This document shows, in pieces, positions 28,358 through 36,052 of a stretch of 37,215 bases of DNA. The notes under the pieces were generated by a model that was not told the origin of the DNA, did not search any database, and was given only the letters and a program-made list of their open reading frames with translations. This stretch comes from JAWOJB01 sp046484325 (GTDB taxonomy: Bacteria > Actinomycetota > Acidimicrobiia > Spongiisociales > ZC4RG35), in the NCBI GenBank assembly GCA_046484325.1, contig JAWOJB010000007.1:1-37215 (forward strand), given 5' to 3'. The position numbers and the translations under genes were made by a program. Positions within the stretch are counted from its first letter, which is position 1, and every line of letters starts with the position of its first letter.

Positions 28358-30106
28358 GTGGAGCTGACGACGACGGGGATCGCCCCCACCCCTGAGGAGC
28401 AGGCGGCGGTGGACGCCGCGATCGGGCCGGTGGCCACCGACAGCGGTGGTCGCGTCGCCCGGGAAGGACTGCGGGCGGCACGCGAGCGCCGACATCTCCT
28501 GTTGCCGGCCCTGCTGGCGGTGCAGCAAAGGATCGGGTGGGTGAGCCGGGAGGCGCTGGACTATGTGTGCGAGCGGTTGCTCGTGCCCCTTGCCGAGGCC
28601 TACGGCGTGGCCACCTTCTACTCACTCATCGCCACCGAGCCGCGACCTCCGCTCGTTCTTCACGTGTGCGACGACGTGGCCTGCCTGGCCCGAGGAGCGG
28701 GCCGGGCCTGCGAAGAGCTCGAACGCCGCTGGGGCCCGGAGGGGTCGGGCGACAAGGCGACCTGGCATCGGAGCCCGTGCCTCGGACGTTGCGACACCGC
28801 CCCCGCCGCCCTCCTCCAGCGGGCGGGCCCCGGCCTGGGCCCGGCGCTCGAGCACGTCACCGCCGGGCCGCTCGAGTCGCTCCTCCGCGGCGCCGACCCC
28901 CACCCTTCGGTGCTCGGCTCCCATCGTTCCACCGTGGCCGCCACCCGGCCTCGGACCGCCGCCCTCCACTCCGCTCTGACCCGGGGACCGGAAGGTGTGA
29001 TCGCCGAGGTCGAGGCCTCCGGTCTCGTCGGCCGGGGTGGGGCGGCATTCCCGACGGGCCGAAAGTGGGCGGCCGTGGCGGGCGAGACGGGCCGCAAGTA
29101 CGTCGTGGCCAACGGCGACGAATCCGAGCCGGGCACCTTCAAGGACCGCAAGCTCATGGGGGACGACCCCTTCGCCGTGATCGAGGCCATGACGATCGCC
29201 GGATTCGCGGTCGGCGCCGAGCATGGCCTCGTCTACGTGCGCGGCGAGTACCCGGAGGCGGCCGAGCGCCTGGAGGAGGCGGTCACCGCTTGCCGGGCGT
29301 CGAGACTGCTCGGAGACGACGTGGCCGGCGCCGGATTCGCCTTCGACGTCGAGATCCGGCGGGGCGGGGGTGCATACGTGTGCGGCGAGGAGACGGCGCT
29401 CTTCGAATCGGTCGAGGGCCGGAGGGGTGAGCCTCGGTCGAAGCCGCCCTTCCCGACGAGCGTCGGGTTGTTCGGCCGCCCCACCCTGGTGAACAACGTC
29501 GAGACCCTGCTGGCGGTGGCGGGCATCGTCGAGGAGGGTGCCGCCGCCCATCGGGCCGTGGGGACCGCCGGGTCTCCCGGCCACAAGCTGTTCTGCGTGT
29601 CGGGCTCGGTGCGGCGCCCGGCGGTGCTCGAGGTCGAGTTCGGGATCCGGTTGGGCGAGCTCGTCGACCGGGCGGGTGGCCTCGACCCGGGCCGGTCGGT
29701 CGTCGCCATCCTGCTCGGCGGGGCCGCCGGCTCGTTCGTGGGGCGGGAGTCGCTCGACCTCGAGCTCTCGTACGAGGGGGTGCGCGAGGCGGGACTCACG
29801 CTCGGCTCGGGAGCGGTCGTCGTGTTCGACGACACCGTTGACCTGGGACCGGTCGTGGCGCGGATCGCCCGGTTCTTCCGGGAGGAGTCCTGCGGCCAGT
29901 GCGTGCCCTGCCGGGTGGGCACGGTCCGCCAGGAGGAGTCGCTGCGGCGACTGCTCGCGGGGGGCGACCTCGAGGCCGAGGACGCACACCTGGCGGACCT
30001 GGAGCGGGCCATGCGTGACGCCTCGATCTGCGGCCTCGGCCAGATGGCCGGATCGGCCGTGCGGTCGGCGCTCCGGCTGGGGCTCGTGCCCGGGGGCCGG
30101 CCGTGA
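28358..30106 (+). CDS. NuoE-NuoF fusion: NAD(P)-reducing diaphorase subunit of formate dehydrogenase
   Basis: The 582-aa protein fuses a thioredoxin-like [2Fe-2S] NuoE/FdsG domain (about 35-160; Cys104, Cys109, Cys141, Cys145) to a NuoF/FdsB domain (about 200-580). The latter shows the nucleotide/FMN loop GRGGAAFPTGRKW (225-237), YVCGEETAL, and the [4Fe-4S] ligands ESCGQCVPC plus SICGLG. It would pass electrons from the Fe-S chain to FMN and NAD(P)+, as in soluble FdsABG-type enzymes. The start GTG 28358 lies 10 bp after the catalytic-subunit stop, with GAGGGGG upstream. Its stop overlaps the next start (GTGA). The longer upstream open frame overlaps the catalytic gene and is a shadow. Confidence 0.92.
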   Translation: MELTTTGIAPTPEEQAAVDAAIGPVATDSGGRVAREGLRAARERRHLLLPALLAVQQRIGWVSREALDYVCERLLVPLAEAYGVATFYSLIATEPRPPLVLHVCDDVACLARGAGRACEELERRWGPEGSGDKATWHRSPCLGRCDTAPAALLQRAGPGLGPALEHVTAGPLESLLRGADPHPSVLGSHRSTVAATRPRTAALHSALTRGPEGVIAEVEASGLVGRGGAAFPTGRKWAAVAGETGRKYVVANGDESEPGTFKDRKLMGDDPFAVIEAMTIAGFAVGAEHGLVYVRGEYPEAAERLEEAVTACRASRLLGDDVAGAGFAFDVEIRRGGGAYVCGEETALFESVEGRRGEPRSKPPFPTSVGLFGRPTLVNNVETLLAVAGIVEEGAAAHRAVGTAGSPGHKLFCVSGSVRRPAVLEVEFGIRLGELVDRAGGLDPGRSVVAILLGGAAGSFVGRESLDLELSYEGVREAGLTLGSGAVVVFDDTVDLGPVVARIARFFREESCGQCVPCRVGTVRQEESLRRLLAGGDLEAEDAHLADLERAMRDASICGLGQMAGSAVRSALRLGLVPGGRP

Positions 30107-30933
30107 TCGACCTGATCATCGATGGACGGGGCGTCGAGGTGTCCCAGGGCGTCACCATCCTGGATGCCTGCCGCTCGGCCGGGGTGCCTCTGCCGACCCT
30201 GTGTCACGCCCCCAACCTCACCCCCGCCAATACCTGCCGGATCTGCGTGGTGGAGGTGCAGGGTTCACGAGTTCTCGTTGCCGCATGCTCACGGGTGGTG
30301 GAGCCGGGCATGGTGGTGTTCACCCGGAGCGAGCGAGTCGATCACAGCCGGCGAACGGTGCTCGAGCTGTTGGCCTCTTCGGTGGACCTGTCTGCCGCGG
30401 CAGCCGAGGTCGCCGGGTGGATGGAGGAGTACGGTGCAGATCCGGCCAGGTACTCGGGAGGCATGACCCTGGCCACCCAGACCGTGAAGCTCCAGGACGA
30501 TCTGTACGTTCGCGACTACGCCAAGTGCATCCTCTGCTACCGGTGCGTGGATGCCTGCGGGGATGATGCCCAGCACACATACGCCATCGCCGTGTCGGGG
30601 CGAGGGTTCGAGGCGGTGATCTCGACCGAATTCGATGTTTCGCTCCCTGACTCCGCTTGCGTGTACTGCGGTAACTGCGTGGCCACGTGTCCTACCGGCG
30701 CCCTGTTGGGTCGGGTGGAGTGGGATCTGCGCCGAGTGGGCGACTGGAGGCCCGAGGATCAGACCGTCACACGCACCGTGTGCCCGTTCTGCGGGGTCGG
30801 ATGCAACCTCGACGTGGCGGTCCAGGACGGTCGCATCGTCCGGGTCGACTCGCCCATCGACCATGACGTCACCGCCGGGCATCTGTGCGTCAAGGGCAGG
30901 TTCGGATGGCAGCACGTCCACCTGAGCGGATGA
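30103..30933 (+). CDS. Fe-S protein carrying the detached N-terminus of the formate dehydrogenase alpha subunit
   Basis: The 276-aa protein has three regions. The first is a plant-type [2Fe-2S] ferredoxin domain (Cys34, 45, 48, 62). The second is a pair of [4Fe-4S] clusters (Cys142/145/148/152 and Cys186/189/192/196). The third is the 4Fe-4S segment that normally starts the molybdopterin subunit (VCPFCGVGCNLDVAV, Cys227/230/234 and Cys262 in HLCVKGRFGWQHVH). It stops seven residues after that CVKG(R) signature, exactly where the catalytic protein at 26446 picks up. It should dock on that subunit, place a 4Fe-4S cluster beside Mo, and carry electrons to the diaphorase. It overlaps both neighbours by 4 nt. 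Confidence 0.92.
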   Translation: MIDLIIDGRGVEVSQGVTILDACRSAGVPLPTLCHAPNLTPANTCRICVVEVQGSRVLVAACSRVVEPGMVVFTRSERVDHSRRTVLELLASSVDLSAAAAEVAGWMEEYGADPARYSGGMTLATQTVKLQDDLYVRDYAKCILCYRCVDACGDDAQHTYAIAVSGRGFEAVISTEFDVSLPDSACVYCGNCVATCPTGALLGRVEWDLRRVGDWRPEDQTVTRTVCPFCGVGCNLDVAVQDGRIVRVDSPIDHDVTAGHLCVKGRFGWQHVHLSG

Positions 30934-31733
30934 CCGGCGCCAGCACCGAGCGGTCCGTCACCCGGATCGGACGGGGGGTGGCGGTCGCCGGCCCGGACTC
31001 ACTCGTGGTCGAGGCTCCTCTCGAGATCCGGCTGCACGGCGTGCCCCTGGCCGTGATCATGCGTACCCCCGGCGACGAGGGCGACCTCATCCGCGGCTTC
31101 GCCCTCACCGAGGGGATCGTGCTCCGGCCCGGCGAGCTGGCAGAGATCCGGTCGGTCGCCGGTGACGCCGCCGGGGATCGCTGGGAGATGGTGCCGGCAC
31201 CGGGGGTCACCATCGACCCCGAGCAGTTTCGCCGGAACTTCTATGCCACCTCGTCCTGCGGCGTGTGCGGCAAGGCCTCGATCGATGCCGTTCGGGTGTC
31301 TGCAGGCCGACCCGGTCCGGGACCGCTCGTGGAGAGCGCCGTCGTGATGTCGCTTCCGGGCAGGATGCTGAAGCATCAGACCACGTTTGCCCTCACCGGG
31401 GGCCTCCACGCCGCCGCCCTGTTCCGGGCGGACGGTGAGCTCGTCGTCGTCAGGGAGGACGTGGGACGCCACAACGCCGTCGACAAGGTCATCGGCGCCT
31501 CGGTAGCGCTCGGGATGCCCGCCGCCGACCTCATCCTGGCCGTGTCGGGACGCGTGTCGTTCGAGATCGCCCAGAAGGCGGCGGTAGCCGGGATTCCCGT
31601 CGTGTGCGGGGTGTCGGCTGCATCCTCGTTGGCCGTGGAGCTTGCCGAGGAGTTCGGCCTGACCGTGGTCGGGTTCGTCCGCGATGGGGAGGCCGTGGTC
31701 TACGCCGGAGTCGCGAGGATTCTCGCCTCGTGA
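30930..31733 (+). CDS. fdhD: FdhD sulfurtransferase for formate dehydrogenase maturation
   Basis: The 267-aa accessory protein is required for sulfuration of the Mo cofactor in formate dehydrogenase. The conserved sulfur-carrying pair is Cys110-x-x-Cys113 (SSCGVCGK). Other family landmarks are PGDEGDLIRGFALTEGI, TGGLHAAALF and EDVGRHNAVDKVIG, then SGRVSFEIAQKAA. ATG 30930 overlaps the preceding stop (ATGA); the longer open frame upstream is unsupported. Its stop overlaps the start of the next gene (GTGA). Its place in the operon supports the enzyme assignment and an active Mo/Sec site. Confidence 0.95.
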   Translation: MTGASTERSVTRIGRGVAVAGPDSLVVEAPLEIRLHGVPLAVIMRTPGDEGDLIRGFALTEGIVLRPGELAEIRSVAGDAAGDRWEMVPAPGVTIDPEQFRRNFYATSSCGVCGKASIDAVRVSAGRPGPGPLVESAVVMSLPGRMLKHQTTFALTGGLHAAALFRADGELVVVREDVGRHNAVDKVIGASVALGMPAADLILAVSGRVSFEIAQKAAVAGIPVVCGVSAASSLAVELAEEFGLTVVGFVRDGEAVVYAGVARILAS

Positions 31734-34700
31734 GCCTGCAGGAGTCCGTCTGCCCGGCGTGTGAGGCCCGGAGTCCTTCGGGTGCCCGGTTCTGCTCGAA
31801 CTGCGGGGACCCGCTCGGGACGCCCTGTCAATCATGCGGGTTCGTCAACGACGCCGGAGCGCGGTATTGCTCGGCCTGCGGCACATCGCTGGCACCGCCC
31901 AAGCCGGAGGGCATGGAGGCCTCCAGGGAGAGGAGGATCGTCACGGCGCTCTTCGCCGATGTCTCCGGCTCGACCTCCCTGGCCGAGCAGGTCGATCCCG
32001 AGGAGTGGGCCGACATCATGGACGGGTTGTTCCCGATCATGAACGCGGCCGTGGCCCGATACGCCGGCACCGTCGCGCGACTGATGGGCGACGCGATCCT
32101 CGCCTTCTTCGGGGCCCCGGTGGCCAACGAGGACGACCCCGAACGAGCGGTCCGCGCCGCCCTCGACATGCTTCGCGAGGTCACGCCCTACCGGGAGCGA
32201 GTCCTGCAGCGGCTGGCGGAGATGGGACTCCACCCCGCTCCGACCGATCTCGCCATCCGGGTGGGGATCAACACCGGCGAGGTCGTCGTCGGTGATGTCG
32301 GGTCCGACGTCCGGGCCGAGTACACGGCGCTCGGCGACGCCGTGAACGTGGCGGCCCGGATGGAGCAGACGGCCGAGCCTGGAACCATCCGGATCTCCGC
32401 GGACACCCACGCCCGGGTGGCGCATGTCTTCGAGGTCGAACCGCTCGGGCCGATCGAGGTGAAGGGCAAGGCGCTGCCGATCGAGACGTTCCGGGTCGCC
32501 GGACTCAGGGCCGAACGTGGCTCGGATCGGGGCCTTGGCCGAGATGCGCCGCTGGTCGGGCGCGGCGATGAACTCGCTCAATTGGCCGCCGCCCTCGGTC
32601 GTGTGCGCACCGGTCGGTCGACGATCGTCATGCTGCTCGGCGAGCCCGGCATCGGGAAGTCTCGGCTCCTCGCCGAGGCGCGACAGGCGGCCATGGGGAC
32701 ATCGCCACCACCGGTATGGATCGAGACATCGTGCCTGTCGTTCGAGTCGACCCATCCCTATGCCCTCGGCAGGCGGCTGGTCCTCGGCCTTGTGGACGGA
32801 ACGGGTCACCCCGGGGAGGTGCCGCTCTCCGATGTCGACGGCCGGCGCAGGCCCAGGCTCATCGCTGCCCTGGAGGCGCTCCTCGGTGCCTCACCGGGGT
32901 GGTCGGGTGCGCCCGACCCGGACGCGACGCGAACAGACCTCTTCGAGGCGAGCTCGGAGATCCTCGTCGAGCTGGTGACTCGCCAACCCGAGCGACCCGT
33001 GGTGGTCGCCGTGGACGACCTGCACTGGGCGGATGCCGTGTCCGCCGACCTGGTGGCAGCGCTGTTCGAGGTGTCCGATCGGGTTCCGGTGATGTTCGTC
33101 TGCGCCGGGCGTCCCGATCGGCAAGGGCCGGGATGGCGCCTCAAGCAGGACGCCGAGACCGGGTATCCGCACCGAACCGTCACGATCGACCTGGATCCTC
33201 TCGCCGCCGAGGAGGCGGCGGGTCTGATCGATGGTCTTCTCTCTGCCGCCCATGTGCCGGTGGAGCTGACCGGGGCCATCGTCACGCGGGCGGATGGCAA
33301 CCCCTACTTCGTCGAGGAGCTGGTGCGGGAGCTGATCCAGATGGGAGTCATCGTTCGGCTTCCGGACGGTGCCGGATGGGGCGCGGCCCCGGGAGCGGCG
33401 GCACCCGACCTGCCCGACAGCCTCCAGACCCTCCTACGGACGAGGATCGATCGGCTCGGCCCCGGCCCCCGGGCGGCCCTCGAGGTGGCAGCCGTGATCG
33501 GCCGTACGTTCGACCGCGCCGTACTCGAGGCCGTCGCTCCCTCATCCGATCCCGGTCGAGACCTCGCCACGCTGCTCCAGGTGGGCCTGGTGGTGGAAGA
33601 GGCCGGGCCGACGGAGCGGGCGTACGCCTTTCGGCACGGGCTCACCCAGGAGGCGGCCTACCGGTCGATGGTTCGGAGCCGTCGCAGCAGGATCCACCTG
33701 TCGGTCGGCCAGACGCTCGAGCGGTTGCATGCCGCAGAGGCGATCGAGTGGGCTCCGGTACTGGCCCATCACTTCGCCGAGGCGGGGGACGGGGGACGGG
33801 CGGCGACCTACAGCCTGATGGCGGCGGAGAGGGCGGCAGGGATGTCGGCGCTCGTGGAGGCGTCCGGCCACTTCGACCGCGGGCTCGAAGCGGTCGACGA
33901 GTCGGTCGCTTCCGACATCGTGGTCAGGCTCCACCTGGGTCGAGGACGGGTCCGGGACCGCAGCGGGGACTTCGACGGAGCCCTGGCGGACTTCGATGCC
34001 GCCGCCCGGCTCGCTCGCGAGTCGGGGGATGATGACTTGGCGTGGCAGGTCGAGGTCGCTGCCGGTGAGCTCTGGGCCTCGAGGGATTACCGGCGCACGG
34101 GCACCCATTACCGGCGAGCGCTCGAGATGGCACGCGCTTCGGCCGATCCGGCGATGCTCGGAGCGAGCCTCAACCGGCTCGGCAACTGGTATGTGAACAC
34201 TGACGATCCGAGTGAGGGCATCGACCTGCACCGGCAGGCCCTCGACATCTTTGGGTCCCGGGCCGACGGCGCCGGGCGAGCCACGACGCTGGACCTGCTG
34301 GGCATGGCGCATGCCATCTCGGGTGACATGGCCGGAGCCCTCAGCCACTACCGGCTGGCGGTCGACGCCTTCCGGGAGCTCGACGATCGGGTTGGTCTGG
34401 CGTCGGCTCTCGTCAGCATTGCCCTGGGAGCACCCAGCTACGAAGCGATTGCGTATCCCCCCACGATGTCCATTGGAGATGGCCTTGCGACCGTGGAGGA
34501 GGCGCTCGATCTGACCATGGAGATCGGATGGCGCACCGGCGAGGCCTACGCCCGGTTCATCCTTGCCCAGCTGCTCGGTTGCGCAGGCCGGATCGGGCAC
34601 GGGCTCGCCGAGGCGAACAGGGCTCTCAACCTCTCCCGCCGGCTCGGCCACCGTCAGTGGGAGGTCGGCTCGCTCCTCGTCATCGGAAGCCTCCTCTGGG

Positions 34701-35275
34701 ACATCCTTGCCTTCGAGAGGAGCCTGCCCGTGCTGGAGGAGGCCCTGGCGACGGCGGAGGAGGTGGGCTCGCTGTTCTGGATCATGCACTGCTCGGGTGC
34801 CCTCGCCATGACCTTGACGGCGAGCGACCGGCACGACGAGGCGGCGCGCCTCGCCCACCGTGAGCTGGGGCGACCCAAGGCCGGCGAGTACGGGGCGCAC
34901 AGGGTTTGTCTCTTCGCCCTCGCCCAGGCATCCCGGCGCCGGGGGAACCATGAAGAGGCCGCAGCGTTGCTCGACGAGCTCGAGCTCGGCCACCAGGGAG
35001 TTGTCATCCCCGCGGTGTCTCTCGAACGGGGGAGGCTGATGGCTGCTGGCGACCCCGCAGCGGCCGCCGACCACCTCCGGGCCGGGCTGGCGGCGGCGGA
35101 GGAGACGGGGTTCTGGGGCATGCAGTGGCGGACCCACCGGGAGCTGGGCGCTCTACCGGATGGAGACCCTCTCCACCGGAGCCGGGCCGCCGACCTCGTC
35201 GAGTCGGGCGCGTCCACCCTCGACTCCGATCTCGCAGCCGGTCTGCGCCGAGGAGCCCTCTCCGGGCTCGGTTGA
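31730..35275 (+). CDS. Double zinc ribbon - class III cyclase - AAA ATPase - TPR protein
   Basis: The 1181-aa cytosolic signalling protein begins with two zinc ribbons (Cys8/11/22/25 and Cys33/36/47/50). A class III cyclase domain follows (about 68-260) with metal Asp77 (FADVSGST) and Asp121 (MGDAILAFFG), plus the Asn-Arg pair in GDAVNVAARM. The usual substrate-selecting Lys is Arg117. An AAA/MalT-like ATPase (about 285-560) has Walker A GEPGIGKS at 304-311 and Walker B-like VVVAVDDLHWADA. A long TPR-like region runs from about 700 to 1170. This architecture is widespread in actinobacteria but of unknown output. The GTG 31730 start overlaps the fdhD stop, tying it to the formate dehydrogenase operon. 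It is convergent with the ABC transporter genes. Confidence 0.88.
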   Translation: MSLQESVCPACEARSPSGARFCSNCGDPLGTPCQSCGFVNDAGARYCSACGTSLAPPKPEGMEASRERRIVTALFADVSGSTSLAEQVDPEEWADIMDGLFPIMNAAVARYAGTVARLMGDAILAFFGAPVANEDDPERAVRAALDMLREVTPYRERVLQRLAEMGLHPAPTDLAIRVGINTGEVVVGDVGSDVRAEYTALGDAVNVAARMEQTAEPGTIRISADTHARVAHVFEVEPLGPIEVKGKALPIETFRVAGLRAERGSDRGLGRDAPLVGRGDELAQLAAALGRVRTGRSTIVMLLGEPGIGKSRLLAEARQAAMGTSPPPVWIETSCLSFESTHPYALGRRLVLGLVDGTGHPGEVPLSDVDGRRRPRLIAALEALLGASPGWSGAPDPDATRTDLFEASSEILVELVTRQPERPVVVAVDDLHWADAVSADLVAALFEVSDRVPVMFVCAGRPDRQGPGWRLKQDAETGYPHRTVTIDLDPLAAEEAAGLIDGLLSAAHVPVELTGAIVTRADGNPYFVEELVRELIQMGVIVRLPDGAGWGAAPGAAAPDLPDSLQTLLRTRIDRLGPGPRAALEVAAVIGRTFDRAVLEAVAPSSDPGRDLATLLQVGLVVEEAGPTERAYAFRHGLTQEAAYRSMVRSRRSRIHLSVGQTLERLHAAEAIEWAPVLAHHFAEAGDGGRAATYSLMAAERAAGMSALVEASGHFDRGLEAVDESVASDIVVRLHLGRGRVRDRSGDFDGALADFDAAARLARESGDDDLAWQVEVAAGELWASRDYRRTGTHYRRALEMARASADPAMLGASLNRLGNWYVNTDDPSEGIDLHRQALDIFGSRADGAGRATTLDLLGMAHAISGDMAGALSHYRLAVDAFRELDDRVGLASALVSIALGAPSYEAIAYPPTMSIGDGLATVEEALDLTMEIGWRTGEAYARFILAQLLGCAGRIGHGLAEANRALNLSRRLGHRQWEVGSLLVIGSLLWDILAFERSLPVLEEALATAEEVGSLFWIMHCSGALAMTLTASDRHDEAARLAHRELGRPKAGEYGAHRVCLFALAQASRRRGNHEEAAALLDELELGHQGVVIPAVSLERGRLMAAGDPAAAADHLRAGLAAAEETGFWGMQWRTHRELGALPDGDPLHRSRAADLVESGASTLDSDLAAGLRRGALSGLG

Positions 35276-35279
35276 GCCC
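35264..35279. terminator. Bidirectional hairpin between convergent genes
   Basis: GGGCTC and GAGCCC form a 6-bp stem with loop GGTT. It overlaps the stop codon of the cyclase/ATPase gene and lies 3 bp from the ABC ATPase stop. Confidence 0.45.
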
Positions 35280-35281
35280 GG

Positions 35282-36052
35282 TCAGAGGATCTGGCTGAGG
35301 AAGAGCTTGGTCCGATCCTCCCGGGGATCGGTGAAGAAGTGCTCGGGGGTTCCCACCTCGACGATCTGGCCGTCCGCCATGAACACGACCCGGTTGGCCA
35401 CCGCTCGGGCGAACCCCATCTCGTGGGTCACGACGATCATCGTCATCCCCGACTGGGCCAGCTCGACCATGGCATCGAGCACCTCCTTGATCATCTCGGG
35501 ATCGAGGGCGGAGGTGGGCTCGTCGAAGAGCATCACCTTGGGCTGCATGGCCAGCGCCCTGGCGATGGCCACCCGCTGCTGCTGGCCTCCCGAGAGCTGC
35601 CCGGGGAATTTGTGGGCCTGCTCGGGGATCTGCACCCGTTCGAGCATCCTCATCCCGAGATCCTCGGCCTCGCGCTTGGGGAGATGGCGCACCTGGCGCG
35701 GGGCGAGGGTCACGTTGTCGAGCACGGTGAGGTGGGGGAACAGGTTGAACGACTGGAACACCATCCCGGTCTCCCGGCGCACCGCTTGGATGCGCTTGAC
35801 GTCGTCGGAGAGCTCGGTCCCGTCGACGACAATCCGGCCGGCGTCGTGCTTCTCGAGCCGGTTGATGCAGCGGATCAGCGTCGACTTTCCCGAGCCGGAG
35901 GGCCCGATCACGACCACCACCTCCTGACGAGCCACCACCATGTCGATGCCCTTGAGGGCCTGGAAGTCCCCGAAGTACTTGTCGACCCCCTCGAGCCGGA
36001 TCATCACCTCGCCCTCGGCGCGGGTGGCGTCGGCGAACACGCTCTCCCTCAT
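35282..36052 (-). CDS. aapP: Polar amino-acid ABC transporter ATP-binding protein
   Basis: The 256-aa ATPase is of the GlnQ/AapP class and powers uptake of polar or general L-amino acids. Walker A GPSGSGKST, the Q-loop MVFQSFNLFPHLTV, signature LSGGQQQR, Walker B VMLFDEPTSALDPE and the switch His in VVTHEMGFAR are all present. The N-terminus has YFGDFQALKGID, typical of the family. ATG 36052 is chosen because it overlaps the permease stop (ATGA). A second in-frame ATG at 36004 gives the shorter MIRLEGVDKYFG start and cannot be excluded. The longer open frame upstream runs across the permease gene and is a shadow. Confidence 0.93.
   Translation of the reverse strand: MRESVFADATRAEGEVMIRLEGVDKYFGDFQALKGIDMVVARQEVVVVIGPSGSGKSTLIRCINRLEKHDAGRIVVDGTELSDDVKRIQAVRRETGMVFQSFNLFPHLTVLDNVTLAPRQVRHLPKREAEDLGMRMLERVQIPEQAHKFPGQLSGGQQQRVAIARALAMQPKVMLFDEPTSALDPEMIKEVLDAMVELAQSGMTMIVVTHEMGFARAVANRVVFMADGQIVEVGTPEHFFTDPREDRTKLFLSQIL

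Noticed and set aside
25561..28437. 958-codon minus-strand open frame
   Set aside because: It is antisense to the SulP and formate dehydrogenase genes, has no domain and is rich in Arg/Pro/Gly/His as expected for a GC-rich shadow.
33542..35137. 531-codon minus-strand open frame
   Set aside because: It is antisense to the well-supported cyclase/ATPase/TPR protein and shows no recognisable motif.
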